From positions 186,001 to 250,000 of the forward strand of contig JAHLJZ010000020.1 of NCBI GenBank assembly GCA_025602915.1: a stretch of DNA of 64,000 nucleotides, written 5' to 3'. The translations under genes were made by a program, and so were the position numbers. Below are positions 11,501 to 24,597 of the stretch, one piece after another (positions within the stretch are counted from its first letter, which is position 1; each line of letters starts with the position of its first letter). Source of the stretch: Paraphysoderma sedebokerense (lineage: Eukaryota > Blastocladiomycota > Physodermatomycetes > Physodermatales > Physodermataceae). The notes beneath the pieces were generated by a model. It did not search any database, was not told the DNA's origin, and saw only the letters and a program-made list of their open reading frames with translations.

Positions 11501-12630
11501 CAGCGCTATCAGAAACTGAGAGCAGTACCGAAAGTAACTCCGGATCGGAATCTACACGCCCTCCGTCATTTGAAAAAGTGAAATCATCGGCTCGTCTTCG
11601 TCGTCAGCACTCTATTCAGATACTACATACAATACAACAAAAACGCGCTTCCCAATATGCCGCAACAAATCCTGAATTTGCGCGCCCAGCCGCCCCTCTT
11701 CCTCCTCTACCCAATGCACCCACGTCACCACTGGAAACCTCCTCCCCTGTTGAACTAGAGCCGGAAAAGGTGACTGAATTATCTACATCTTCCACGCAAG
11801 ACGATATCCCGAGCCGTGGATCATCTTTACCCGAGAAACAATTACCGCCGATTGATCTGCCACCAAAGTCGTCTTCTCAAGACCCCACTCAAATAACACA
11901 CGCAAATCGTTCAACGTCTTTCCCCGACCACTTTCCCCACCCTGACCCAACTTCAACCAATACAACAAGATCTCAAATATCGTCTGATCCATTGATGACC
12001 GGACCTCAGTTTATCCCGACTCAGCTTCTCCGTACGAAGTCTCGTCCTCGAGCGCAAAGTAACCCTAAGAGCAGATTCAGTTATCATCCGTCCACCGGTG
12101 ACAGCAGTAAATTGCAGTCAACTGCAACGTCCAAGTCGACAGCCGATTTGAAGGGATTATACAGGCAAACTATGAATCCAGAAATGTTAGGCGCTGCTAT
12201 CGTTGAATCCTGGAAAAATGCTGAGTTTGAGATACCTCTCAGACGTGACTCTGACGGCAGTGTTAGAGGTGAAGACAAATCGAAAGAAGGTGAAAAAGTA
12301 GTACCGAAGGATGATTCGAAGGATGTACAAATTTCCGAGGAAATTACAGATGAAGCATCACCGATTAGCAATACAGAAGCTGAGGGCGCAAATGCCGAAG
12401 ATGGTAAAGTTGAGGGTTTGCAAGAAGCGAACGACAGCCCGGATTTGGATGGTACCAGTGGAGGTGACTTAGAAAGTAGGGAAAGTATTGTTCAAGTGGA
12501 AGATCAGAAGGCGATAGAAAATCGAATGATAGAACTCACAGATAACTTAAAAGAACTGGTAACAAGAATGGTTGACGAGGAAGAAGAAAAGCGTCCAGTC
12601 ATGAGAGAAGTTCAGTCATGGTTAGCATGA
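8538..12630 (+). CDS. Large protein with C-terminal pseudokinase-like domain
   Basis: Not assigned to a named family. My four-exon model (8538-9795, 9860-10154, 10217-10404, 10472-12630) sums to 3,900 nt, so 1,299 residues in one frame; this supports one gene rather than two. The first ~400 residues are mostly Ser/Thr/acidic-rich with a helical stretch near the end. The C-terminal part resembles a protein kinase: LRQITDALVYLHEEWNLAHG, then LIRSDNILI in place of the HRD loop, NDVKLFGEMIDEIF (helix F-like) near residue 910, and LVTRMVDEEEEKRP with EVQSWL (helix I-like) at the very end. Between the last two lies a low-complexity insert of about 350 residues. The HRD Asp context is altered and no clear DFG is seen, so catalysis is doubtful. 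The first intron is the least certain. Confidence 0.68.
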
Positions 12631-12701
12631 ATGTAATATTTAAACTGTAATAACAGAAAATCTATTGTCCTGATATACGAAATCATTTATTCAATATATC
12701 T

Positions 12702-15700
12702 CTAGATCCAAATATCTTCATTATAAATACCATCCTGAGCTAGTTTATCAAAATACTCGGTAGAAGCGTCGACAGTTAACCCTCCAATTTCTACTGCAAT
12801 CTGTCTCATCATCTCGAGAAGTTCTTTTCGCATACTGGATGATCCGCAAATAAAAACACGAGCATGTTCTTTATGAACCAATGTCCAAATTTCTTCACGG
12901 TGTTGTTGAATTTTATCTTGGACATACTGTTTCGTCGCGTCTTGCTGTCGCTAAAGTAATAGTTAGGATCACAGCAAACAGTAAAGAACTTAAACCTGCA
13001 AATGTACATACCGAGAATGCCACACGAACTTCAGAGATAATCCCAGTATCCTTCCAATTCATTATTTCGTCTTTATACAAATACTCATTTTCATTACGAC
13101 AACCAAAGTACACATGTGTGGTTGCTACTCCACCTTTGGTTTTGCACACTAAATTCTTGAATGCTCGTTCTTGTAAGAAACTACGGAAAGGTGCGAAACC
13201 GGTTCCAGACGAGATCTATTGACATTGAAGAGAAATCAGCGATAATCATTTTTCAATGAAAACATCCAATGTAAAACAATACTAACAAGAATAATAGGCA
13301 TCGATGGATCATCAGGTAATTTAAATGTTGAGCTGCACCCTCGAACTGCACCTTTCAACGGCGAAGAAAGTGGTAATCGTGATAAGTAACCCGACGACAA
13401 CCCTAAATATGATTTCCCTGTAACGGAATGTACATCATGCACGACATTCACGCATAATGATATCAACCTAGGGTTGGCCAACGGACTATTGGCGATTGAG
13501 TATCGTCTCGGTGACAATCGATTTAAAGAATGTAACAGGGAGTCGAGTGGAATATTAACATCCGGGAACGCCTCTAATAAATCAACTACAGTTCTGCATT
13601 TTGAGAAGACAGGATGAGTGAGGAGAGCGTTGGACTCTGCTGAGTTGTTGGAGACGTTTTCTAAACTATCTTTGATTGTCTGATCACTACAGTTATCAAT
13701 GAGTGTATGAATTAGTGCTTTCGATGGAGGCCCTTGCAAATCAGCCAGGTTTGTTAGGATATATCCGATCTATAGCGAGAAAACAATTAAAAAATGTCAA
13801 GACTGTCGGTGAGATTCAAGAGTCATACGTACGGTCATGGGACAGGTGATGAAAGCAGCGACACTCCTAGAATTGACATTAAGACTCCCGTCAATGCTGT
13901 TGAACTGTTTATCATTAAATCATAGTAGTTAGTTAAATTCAAATCAACTTTTAAACGACTATCTAAAACTGCCATTGACCCTTTACCTGAACGACTTGAT
14001 CCAAGTCCAAACCAAATCTTTTCGCCAAAGCGTCCACTAAAACTGGATCGTTTTGAGGCATAATTTCGAAATGGTCGCCGTGACGATATGTCACACCATT
14101 CTCTGGTATTTCGATTTCAACATGGATAACATGTCGGCCATCAGTCTCAGGCACCAAATCCTTTCGTCCTTTCAAGACGGCGCCTGAATGCGGTTTGGAT
14201 TCGCTTTTGTGTGATAATACTGCTACTTCTGGGTTGGAAATGATAGCTAATTTTGGTTTTGTCGCTAGTTTGGTTGAAGATCCAAACATCGATTGGGCGA
14301 ATCCGAAAAACCGAAATTTCCATTCTAAATTGCAAACAAATGTCATGTTTTCATTTCTAGAGGAAAGATAGTCATAGCCTTATTACAAACCGGAAAACGC
14401 CTCTAAATAACGCATGTATCGTTAGAAGTATGAAGCAACATTTTCAAACACAAATTTTACTTACCGTCTAAATCTTGATTAGCATCACCCTCACCATACT
14501 CAAAAAACACATCTCCACCAAGCGCAGCTATTACATAGAAACCATCAGTACCATCGATATATTAATTATCCAGGACATGTACAACTTACCTAGTTTATCG
14601 GCGACTTTCTTAGGGAACGCTTGAAATGTTCTGTTCCATTGAATATTACCACATCCAAAAACTGTAAATCTAACATCTTGAAACGGTTTAGCGTTCTCCC
14701 AGTTTTGACTAATCCATTTGTCAAATTTCATGGCATTATCAGGGGGATTTCCGTTGTAAGTGCTGCAATTCACAAAGGTTAGATTTGAACGAACAACGAA
14801 ATGATATGGTGATGTAAGTACCTGGTGATAATAATAACCAGGGGAATCTGGCCATTCACTCTAACCGGTTCAGTTTGTTTTGATTTCAATATATCCCATT
14901 CATCCAGTGGATACGATGATATCATGGGGAACCCCATTGCTATCACAAGACTGACCATATCTTTTGCGTAACTTTCCGACGCTCCCATGTTAGATCCATA
15001 CAGAATAATCACTGGCGGCATTTTTTCTGAAACGTGCAACTTCATTGATGATGCTGTTAATTGGTTTTCTATGCGAGTGGTTTTCACTATCGGTGAAAGT
15101 AACGAATTAATTTCACCCATTCCAGGACGTAAATGAACACTCATTTTGAAGTCGTTTGGTCGCATAGTGAGCGCTTGGACATCTACAATAACATGTAAGG
15201 ATCATAACGGCGAAGATGACAATGACAATGAATGTTACGAACCAACTTTGACAGGGCCCTCGCCGACAAGTCGGAAGGAGTATCGTCTTAACAGTGTTGC
15301 CTATACGCGGCAGTATACTATATAAGTTAAAATTCAATCTCATTAAGCGGTAAAAGCAATTCAAACATACCAATACAATTTTTGCTTCTTGAATTGCAAA
15401 AGCCATACCAATGCAGGCCCGATTACCAGCTCCGAATGGAAGCCATGTATAGAAACTTCTCTTGGCTTCATTCTCTGGTAAAAAGTGATCCGGGTTGAAC
15501 TTGTCCGGTGTTTCTCCCCAAATAGACTTATTTTGATGGAGACCATTTACAGATATTGAAACAACTTTTCCAGCTTCGATGGAATATCCACCAGGTACTA
15601 CTACCGTTTCTTTGCAATATTTATCAATAAATGGGACAGGAGGACGCATTCGAAGTGTCTCTTTGATTACTTGATGCAGATATTTCAGTTCTGCAATCTT

Positions 15701-17381
15701 CTGTGGTGTCGGACATATAGATATATCGTCTCCGAGGACTTCAATATAGAATTAGCATCATTGATGACGAAATTGTGTCGAGGAGATGAAGATAGACGAA
15801 CGTACCATTGTACAATTCCTTCACAAGACGCGACTCTACCTCGGGATTTTGGTGCAAATAATAAAGGGCCCAAGAAAGCAGGTTACTCGTGGTTTCATGA
15901 CCTAGAAGATACATAATATAAGTGCACTGTTTCGAATAACTAGTTGTAAATCATCGAACAAAATTAAAATCACGCATAATTACCAGCAATCAAGAACGTC
16001 AAGGTTTGTTCTCTCACATTCAGATCACTCAAAGTCTCACCATTCTGATCTTTAGCGTTCAACATAAAATCCAATAAATCTTCTTTTTTTGTTTCCGGAT
16101 GTTTTCGACGTTCAATAATCACTTCATCAACAGCGCTGTTCATAAAGTTCATGGAGTCACGAAATTTTCGGTTCGCTGGGATAGGTAATTTCTTCCAATA
16201 TTTGCCTTTAAACATTCGATTTAACGCTTCTCGTAAACAGAAATTCATTGCATCAATCTACAGAAAATATTTAGCTCGACAGACACAATATTATAGAAGT
16301 AGTGAAGACACTTACGAATGGATGTTTGGGAGCGTTAACATCCAACAATTGAAAATCGTAACTGAAACCACAATGACCGATGGTTTGAAATGCTAATCAA
16401 TGCAAATACAATCGAATGATAAATTAACACTATTTCATCAATAAAAATGACAATAAAACACTCACTGATTCTAGTCATCCAATCTTGTACATCGATTTGT
16501 GCACCGTCACCCATCTTTTCAAACACTTTCACCAACTTCAAACACAAATTCGACATATCAGGAATAAACCCTTTAATAGCTTTCCCACTAAACGCTGGAA
16601 GCAATATTTTGTGCGCTATGAAAGGTCGATTAAGAGATTAATCTATCGTACCGGAAACTGCACCACAGAAAGACACGAGATCCTCGCTCGTACCTTTAGC
16701 CCATTCTACTTGGTCTGTGTCGGAGGTGAAAAGTCCGTCACCTAGACCGATCATGTCAATAAATATTTGGTTTCTGAAAGAATGACGGTAATTGATAGTT
16801 ACCCCCGATATCTTTAATCTCGGATAATGGCCATTCTACTTTTTTTGTGAACAATGGACTTTCGATAACGAATTTACAAATTTCGGGATCATTCGTATCG
16901 TATTGACTAACATGAAAGAAATGTAGTCTAAAAACCGGCCCAAATTCTTCAAACCATTTTAAACCTTGTTCGTATCTATCCTCTTTTAGCAATTGTAGTA
17001 AATTTCCAAATATAGGTTGCGGTTTCTACACATCGAGAACCACCAAGTCAGCCTTTGGCGACGACCAGAGAGAGAATTTCAGGTTTTTTATTCAAAAAGA
17101 AGACTCACCGGACCAGGAATTTTACGAAGACCAGTAAACTCGACCGATACAATTTCGGATTGTTGTAATTGGTTGATGTTGTTAATGAGTGTCCCAGATT
17201 TATCGCATAACGTTAACCGTCCATTTTTAGGGTCAATCGCGAAATGTTTGCCGATTCTGAGTGTTACTTCTTCGAAATTGGACAATGATGATGTCGGAAT
17301 GACGAGTGGATTTGTTTGTTCTTTGTCTTTCAATAAGAACGCCGTGAATTGACGAGTGGGTGAAGGTGGTGGAGATTCCAT
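12702..17381 (-). CDS. Fused cytochrome P450-NADPH reductase (CYP505/P450foxy-like) with N-terminal extension
   Basis: A self-sufficient monooxygenase, probably a fatty-acid hydroxylase like P450foxy and P450BM3. Many short introns interrupt it. Order of parts: an unusual ~90-residue N-terminal segment; then KIPGPKPQPIFGN, the normal P450 entry; GHETTS (I-helix oxygen-binding motif); KETLRMRP (ExxR); FGAGNRACIGMAFA (haem loop with Cys). A flavodoxin-like FMN part follows: LYGSNMGASESYA, STYNGNPPDNA, FGCGN. Then the FAD part (RRYSIANS) and NADPH part (GTGFAPFRSFLQER, FICGSSSMRK), ending EDIWI and the stop. All redox motifs are present, so the enzyme looks functional. The N-terminal segment is compact and beta-rich in pattern, perhaps ubiquitin-like or doublecortin-like (inference). 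Its upstream region is 17382-17977. Confidence 0.9.
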
Positions 17382-17977
17382 GTCTGTGGATTGTTGCTGA
17401 TTTCAGGCAACCAAATTGTCTATAGAGGATGGAATGTGTCCCGGCTCTAAATTACGCTGTTGTCAACCGGTGAGTGGATGCTGGATACCGATCGATAATG
17501 ATCACTACAAAGTACAAACCCGGAGAGTGGATATCTCTTAATCTTTATGGCCGGAAAGGGAGCATCGACGCATCGGTGTGTCCCTTCCATTGAAACGCCG
17601 CATTAACACCGCTCCCTGAGCGTTACGAGATTCACATCATAATATCATTGATGAGTGGAATGCAATAGAGAATTATCAAAGATATATATCAAACATATGG
17701 TGTTGTTTATTTCCGAATAGTATTCTAGCGCTGCGCTCATTATAAAATAATATTTTAAGGTATACAATCATTACTGGGTGATCTAACAATGCAGCAAATG
17801 CAAATGACACCACACACACATTCCGCACCCTCAGTCTACGACTCTACGCTCTACAAATAAATATTGGCATTTTAAATTTCAGATACAACCAGGATAACAG
17901 TCATCAATTAAAGAATGTTAAATCTAATTAAACTACTCCTATCAATGAACACCAGTGAATCAATGAAATCAATGGAA
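17382..17977. other. Promoter region of P450-reductase gene
   Basis: Lies between two minus-strand genes: upstream of the P450-reductase start and downstream of the M13 peptidase stop. It contains a short CA-rich run near 17810 and no coding exon I can support. Confidence 0.45.
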
Positions 17978-20881
17978 TCAGAGAATGTCCCAGAGATTAC
18001 ACTTTTCTTCTCGTTTAGCTGAACAACCCCAAACTTTATCAAACATCGCATCGTTCTTGACCACTTCTTGAACTCGTAACCTGTACGGAGCATGCGAATC
18101 GCTCATTACTGCACGTGCGCTTTCCTCTTTTCGAACAGAGGCACACCAACTACTACCCCAGGAGAGGTAGTATTGTTGCATGGGTGAAAAAGATCGCTCA
18201 AGCGGTAAAGAAATTACAGGTGTCGAAGGGTTTGGTATTTCGTTTTGAGATGCGAGAGAAGTTGGAGGGAGTGAGGGGTAGAGAACAGACGTAAGCGCTA
18301 TACGCGAGAAGGCTAATCCTCCGTGATCTGCTAGATTTTCGGCGAGGCTGGGAGGGAAAGTGTTAAATTTAGAGGGCAAACAAGAAACGAGGAAAAATTG
18401 ATCAATCTTACGTCAAGTTTCCGTTGACCACTCCTGCAAGTCCCAACTCTACCAGTAGTTGACGCGACTCTGTTTCGTTGGAACCAAACGCACCAGATCG
18501 AATCCTTTCTATTTTCTGACGCAAATCTCCATCTTCTACTCGAGTGCCGTTGTAAAACCATTTCCAATAGTCGCTTACGAAACAACTTTCCCGACTTTCA
18601 ACTTGTGACTTGGCGTCGGATGATATCCATCCAGCAGGGTTGAATTTGCCATTTGAATCATATAGACGCCCTCTGGTGTCAAATAGATGGGTCAGTTCGT
18701 GTGCAAGGAAGGAACCAAGCGTGCCCAGATTATGTGTAATTGGGTAATGCGGGGAGAATATCGGAGGAACGAGAAGAGCGAGAGGCAGTGTAAGAGTGTG
18801 TTGCGGAGGTGAATAGAAGGTATTTACGGTTTGGGAACTGAAAAGATGAGAGCGCTATTAGTCGCTTTCCGGAGGTATCACACAGCATGTAATATCTTTG
18901 AACGTACCTAATTGTCCACTCGTTGGTATCTACAGCTTCACCCCACTTTTTTGATTCTTTCTCGGCCATCGCTTTCTGCCAAGCAATGCCTGCACTCAAA
19001 TAATCCAACGCATTTCCATTGGCCTCAACATTCATGTTAATACTCCATTCTCTTACCCACGATGCGTTTAGCCATCGATCATCATAGCCCAGTTGGATAT
19101 TTAGATTCTTCAGCTTTTCCAATGCAAAATCACGAGACTGTTGATCGAAAAAGGACGGCAAGTTCGACGACACTACAGAGGTTAAAGAGTTCAAAAGTAA
19201 TTTGGCAGTGGGGATAGTGTCTGGTGGTAGCCGGCGGAGAAATGGAAGTGTAAGATGTCGTCCAAAGTGGTTGTCGGCTATATTGTCAACGGATCAGTTA
19301 GCCCAGTCATCACGAGAAGAAGTCTTGAAAATACACGTACCACTACGAATACAAGTTGTAGTGCGACTTTCCATGCGAAATAATCCAGTCGTCCGTCGTT
19401 TCCACTCACGCTGAGGCTGAAGATACCTTTCGCCAAAATAGGGCATATATTTCGATATAAATCGCCAAACAGCGTACTGTTTCCACGATTCGTGACTTAT
19501 ATCTTTTGTTGCGTTTGCAAGGGCCTCAAAAAATAAAGGAGAATCAATAATCACTTCAACCGATGTATTAGACGCCGATATATTGAGTGCCGTCAGATAT
19601 CGGGAGAGTGTAATAACTGGTGATAATTTGTCGGATAATGATGAAAGCGTCAAAGTTGTTATGCTGGGAGCTGAAGTAGTAGACGAAGAGTTGGATTGAC
19701 TGACAGTGTTGCCTCTCAACTCCGACGTCATTGAACTGATATTAGCCAATTTCTCTTCTATCCGGAATACGTTGTCGGCTAACTGACGAGCGAGAGTCTC
19801 ATTCGAGGTCACATTCAGAATTACAAACATCTCTTGAATGAATAGTTTGTAATTAGCAGATCTCGTCGCATTCAAATAAAACTCAATATTCATGCCGATG
19901 CCGCCTTGGTTGAAATGAAGAGAATATTTGGACGGATCTCCTATAGCAGATTTAATTGACCGTGTGAACAGAAAATCGACATTCAATGTATGTAGGTATG
20001 TAGTTAAGTTGGTGAGAAACCCAGCCTCGTTTGGAGATCGCCCGAGCGAGGTCGAATTGATGGAATTGATGTAAGGAGTCAAGGACCGTATAGTAGAGTT
20101 GTTTGAAATCTCTTCATTTAAGCAGGCTTTGTACCATTTCTGGACTTTGTCAAAATTTTCTCTTTCGGCGACATCATCTTGACTTCCAGAATACGGAGAC
20201 TGCAGAATCTCTAGTATTGCATTTTGTACATTTGATGTGACTTCGGTGAAGGTAGACATAGTGGAAACGTCGTCTGGCAAATTCTTATGATTTTTTAGAT
20301 AATTTCCGCAGGCAAAGTCATAAAAGCTAGAACAAGGAGAGACTGAGGTATCAATCCGATCCAGAAAAAACTGTCCAAGACTGACGCAACTCGAGTTGGT
20401 ACAAAAATTATTTTGTGATGACTGTGTTGTCTGGTTTCAAGAATAATTAGTAACGCATTTAGAAAACGGAAAAAACGATATGACGAAAACGTACCGAAGT
20501 TGGAGCCGGCCTTAGCAGAAAGTACAAAATAATTCCGAGGGCAACCAAGAACCAAAAGATTCCAATTGATGCACCCAACCACATTGATTTTTTCCTATCA
20601 CTCTGTCTCTTTGCTTCATCATTGTTGACTGTCTGTGGAATTTCAGGCAGGGATTCGCCTTCAGTGTAGATCACTCCGTCATGACTTAGGACTGCTCCAT
20701 TGTTCTTCTTCAACACTGATACTACAGAATATCGATGGTTGTCGTCAAAGTAGAGGGTTCTCAATGATTCATGTTCGGAGCTTGAAGATCTTGATAATTT
20801 GGATTGTGCATCGATATCGTCTGGATCCTGATATCTGAGGATTGACTTTGTCGGAGAACTCAGCGGATATGGCTCCGACAT
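17978..20881 (-). CDS. M13 (neprilysin-like) zinc metallopeptidase, type II membrane protein
   Basis: A cell-surface or secretory-pathway zinc endopeptidase. A cytosolic Ser-rich tail of ~100 residues leads into one membrane segment (WLGASIGIFWFLVALGIIL), then an ectodomain. The family start block is clear: Cys-spaced SLGQFFLDRIDTSVSPC, SSFYDFACGNYL, DDVSTMSTF. Late blocks follow: VNTFYSPPQ (where most members have NAYY), then FLAHELTHLFD, the HExxH zinc motif, and ENLADHGGL, which supplies the third zinc ligand and the Asp (usual form ENIADNGGL). The C-terminus has the Cys-containing YRLRVQ and CNLW-like end. There are several introns. The Asn-to-Thr change in the substrate loop is noticeable, but the catalytic residues are kept. 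Divergent from OMA1. Confidence 0.88.
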
Positions 20882-21432
20882 GAGGATTAGGGTTCTCTAT
20901 TGTATGAATGTCTATAATCTAAATTCTATATACTCTAAAGAAAAAGAAATTTCGGTTGGGCGGGGAATGCCCAGGGATGAGGATTGAGGATTGAGAGGCA
21001 GATACTGAAATAAGCAATAAAAACTGAAACAGAGCGGGCGAGCGGAATCACATATGCGGAGACATGAAGGGTCGCTGTGGGGGTAGAGGGCCGAGAGAAA
21101 AAGGAGGGTCGGTAGAGAAATTACACCCACAATCTGCGATGCGATATAGATACGACGGAAGTGGAAGAAAGAGCAAAGTATTAAGGTACGAATGACGGAG
21201 CAAAGATGGACTGAATTTGGAGGAGAGGCCGGCCGAATGCTTACTGCAGTCGCTTCGCTTACTGCGCGGCGCGGCCGGTGATAATTCACTGCGGTGCGCA
21301 TCCTTACGACACTCTGGACTTTTAAATTATATCGCACACACACTCTCCGTCACATATACAGAGTGCTGTCCTCTCCTGCATTCCCTGAGCACATAGATAC
21401 ACACTCCCTCTGCTGCACTCCTTCATCCAGCA
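20882..21432. other. Divergent promoter region (M13 / OMA1)
   Basis: Shared upstream region of two divergent genes. A small GC-rich island (about 21225-21285) stands out in an otherwise AT-rich neighbourhood. The open frames here are not supported as genes. Confidence 0.45.
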
Positions 21433-23048
21433 ATGCACAGAGTCCTCCGCTCTACACTTTGGCGACATGTCCCTTCAGTCTCCAAATCATTGCCTCGACT
21501 CGCAAACGCACCCGCTTTCATTGCGTTGCACCGCACCTCCCCGCCAAAATCACTATCTGTGTCCACCTTGTACCGCTCAATCAGACAATACTCTCATCGT
21601 CCCTTCGCGAATGTGCAAACCGCCAAACTCACTCTAAATCGTCAATCTCCGAGACACCGAGTCACCTCCCCATTTTTATTTTTTCAGATACGATTTCGAC
21701 ACAGGCAAAGCTATAGATATTTTCAAGACCACCAGCCATGGTACACGCAAAGGCGGAATCATTACATTATGGGTGGTATAGCGGGTGCTGGCACTTTATA
21801 TTACGTTTCGCATTTGGAAAAAGTCCCCATATCAGGTAATCGGTACTTTATCGATGACTTATTGCGTGGATTATGTGAGTAATCATCGGCTTCTACATGA
21901 TGTGTAGGAAGACGCAGGTTTATCGATGTATCTGAACATCAAGAGAAAACGATGGGCAAACAGGCTTTTAATGAAATCATGGCGCAATACGGACGACAAG
22001 TACTGCCACCAACACATCCGGTGAGTCGCGCAACCTCTTGTATTGTAAAGGTTGTATATTAACCCCTCCTACCGAGAAGTATTCTGTGATGGTGAGAACT
22101 GTAGCCTCGCGCATTATCCAAGGTTCGTACACCTTTATAGTGGCATTTCCGGTAGTTCCCCTTTTCTCGATCTGATGCCTCGTTGCAGCCGCAGGAATGG
22201 GTAGTATGGATTGGGAATTTTATGTCATCAACGCTCCGGTGCAAAACGCATTTGTCTTGCCTGGCGGAAAAGTGTTTGTTTTTACGGTATGTCTTGTCAC
22301 CTCCATATTGGCGCTCATTATCACTGGATGTCGGCTAACTACTCGATATATATAGGGCATTCTACCGGTTGTAAAAAATGAGGATGGATTGGCAGTGGTT
22401 CTAGGACATGAAATTGCACATCAAGTGGCTCGGCATTCATCAGAGAAACTATCATGGTTAAAAGTATTGATGCTGGTATGGCTGCTGGATTTTTAACCCA
22501 CAAATCGAAGCGGTACTTGTTAACCAAGTCATTGGATAGGCGCAATTCTTGCTCTCCTTTGTTTTCGACACATCTTTATTTTTCAATAGAATGTTCCTTG
22601 AATTGGGTATCCTTCTTCCCTTTTCCCGAAAAATGGTACGATTCCGTGGGCTGTGCTACTGTTCTTCTGAAATTTAACGAATTTTATTATTTTTCAATAA
22701 TTTCAGGAAGTTGAAGCTGATGAAATAGGTCTTATGTTGACTGCGCAAGCATGTTACGATCCTCGAGAAGCTATTGGACTTTGGCAGGTGAGTTTTCATG
22801 ATCCGTTGGTTTATTATGCTTGAGGTTTGACACACAATGCAAAACTAATCAATAACATCTTAAAGCGTATGGGAAAGAGCGAAAAAGGAGGCAATCTTGA
22901 GTTTATGTCGACCCATCCCGCTTCCACTACAAGAATAGAAAAGATTCATGAGTGGTTGCCCAAGGCGATGGAGCTGCGACGGGAAAATAATTGTGATCAC
23001 GGAATTGAAGAATGGGGTGGAATACGAGGTTGGTTGAAGAGTTGGTAA
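21433..23048 (+). CDS. OMA1: OMA1-like mitochondrial M48 metallopeptidase
   Basis: Inner-membrane quality-control protease of the M48 family. Eight exons: 21433-21835, 21908-22020, 22077-22122, 22189-22286, 22356-22463, 22540-22635, 22707-22787, 22866-23048, giving 375 residues in frame. The N-terminus is rich in Arg/Ser/His without acidic residues, as in a mitochondrial presequence, followed by a short hydrophobic stretch ([14 protein letters not shown]). Core motifs: [25 protein letters not shown] (HExxH zinc site), [16 protein letters not shown] (third zinc ligand) and [13 protein letters not shown]. The intron after exon 5 is needed to avoid an in-frame stop. From 22217, inside exon 4, the gene lies in the 7.8-kb duplicated block. 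Confidence 0.9.
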
Positions 23049-23378
23049 ATCATATTTTGTAGACATGACATTATGCCAGTAATAAATTTCGTACAGAGAT
23101 CGGCGAAACGAAACGTTTGTCTTATTACTTCAGCGTTGCTATAGTGCTTAATCACGTGATTCAAAAAATTTAACCACTTGTTTGTTGTTTTTTCCCAATC
23201 ATAATTCCCGCATCTAATATTACTTTGTTTCCGCAAGTGTAAGTCGTCGCTTACTTTCTGTTCTTGGGTCGATAAACGGTTAGAGAACATATGTGTTGGC
23301 AGACGTAACTGACTTGGCTGTGTCGTTCCTCCGACGTTCGCTTTCCGTCATTAATAGATAGATTAAAAATAACTCAAA
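23049..23378. other. OMA1-TCTP spacer
   Basis: Contains the OMA1 3' UTR and the TCTP promoter/5' leader. No other gene seen. The same spacer recurs at 30805-31134. Confidence 0.45.
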
Positions 23379-24224
23379 ATGTTGTTGTACAAAGACGTTT
23401 TATCCGGTACATTCGTTTATTCGGCTTCGACGTTCTGTATTGCCAGTGTCTTACCTCTATACTCAATCATTTAGGCGACGAATTGTTCTCTGATGCTTTC
23501 CCTTGCAAGGAAATCGATGATGCTATCTTCGAAGTTGAGTGCAAAGTATGTGTTGGGTTTTCCGTTCCAATATTTTCCATTGCTGCCGCACCATTTAATG
23601 TGAAAACTACCACCAAACATTGGATATCCTGTCTGACGAATCCCATGATATTAGACCATCCAAATTAAGGAAGGTGACATCGATATCGGTGCCAACCCTT
23701 CTGCCGAAGGAGGTGAAGAAGCTCTCGAAGAGGGTGTCCAAACCGTCAACAATGTCGTCTACTCTTTCCGTCTGCAAGAAACTTCATTCGATAAGAAATC
23801 TTATATGACTTACATCAAGGGTTACATGAAGAAATTGAAGGCTCACTTGCAAGCTTCCAACCCTGAAAGAGTCCCCATCTTTGAAAAGAACGCCACCACT
23901 ATTGTCAAGAAGTATGATCATATTTTAGTTTTCCGTTCCTATATGACGTTGAACGGCAACGATTTATATCGTGATTGAATATCTAATTAACCTTGCCGCT
24001 CTTGTAGGATCCTCGAAAACTTCAAGGACTATGAATTCTACGTTGGTGAAACCATGGACCCCGAAGCTATGGTTGCTCTTCTTAACTACAGAGAAGTACG
24101 TTCTCTTTTTTTTGTTTACTTTGCCTGTCCCATATCATTAACTGACTGTTGTTGTTCTCTTTAGGATGGTGTCACCCCTTACTTCACCTTCTTCAAGGAT
24201 GGTGTCAAGGCTGAAAAATTGTAA
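23379..24224 (+). CDS. Translationally controlled tumour protein (TCTP) homologue
   Basis: A small conserved cytosolic protein (TCTP/Tma19 family) that associates with ribosomes and guards against stress. Five exons (23379-23406, 23475-23545, 23670-23911, 24008-24095, 24165-24224) give 162 residues, close to the family length. It opens [19 protein letters not shown], followed by IFEVECK, then a loop rich in Glu/Gly ([10 protein letters not shown]), [11 protein letters not shown] with [15 protein letters not shown] (TCTP signature region), [17 protein letters not shown] and the end [13 protein letters not shown]. Codons look strongly biased, as expected for a highly expressed gene. An identical copy lies 7,756 bp downstream. 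Confidence 0.95.
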
Positions 24225-24597
24225 ACTTGTTACACAGTCCCTTTTAAAATGCTAAACAACATCCATGTAATAATAAGGTTAAGTAGTACGTATTAGGTGT
24301 AACTAATGTTGTCCTATGAGTCTCAAATGGATTTTTTGGTTGTCACACTCGTGTGGTGAATGTTCTTTAGAGAATATTATTGTATAAAACAATTTAATGA
24401 ACGTTTAAAAAGATATGGCAACTCCCGTAGGCCCTCTTGAATGAATTTATAACATTTATATACGATCATTTATTCTTACTATAACCAATTATTGATACCA
24501 CAAAGATAATCAGCAATATATACGTAGCAACACGTTCCAATTATACAAAAGAAATAGGTAATGATATCTAATTTCAAACATCACACCAGAATACGAT
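24225..24597. other. Convergent 3' UTR spacer
   Basis: Lies between the stops of convergent genes (TCTP and the disordered orphan protein). AT-rich with no coding content seen; repeated at 31981-32353. Confidence 0.45.

Noticed and set aside
22454-22714. 86-codon frame with Lys/Ser content overlapping OMA1
   Set aside because: Out of frame with OMA1; spliced OMA1 exons 5 and 6 explain the region.
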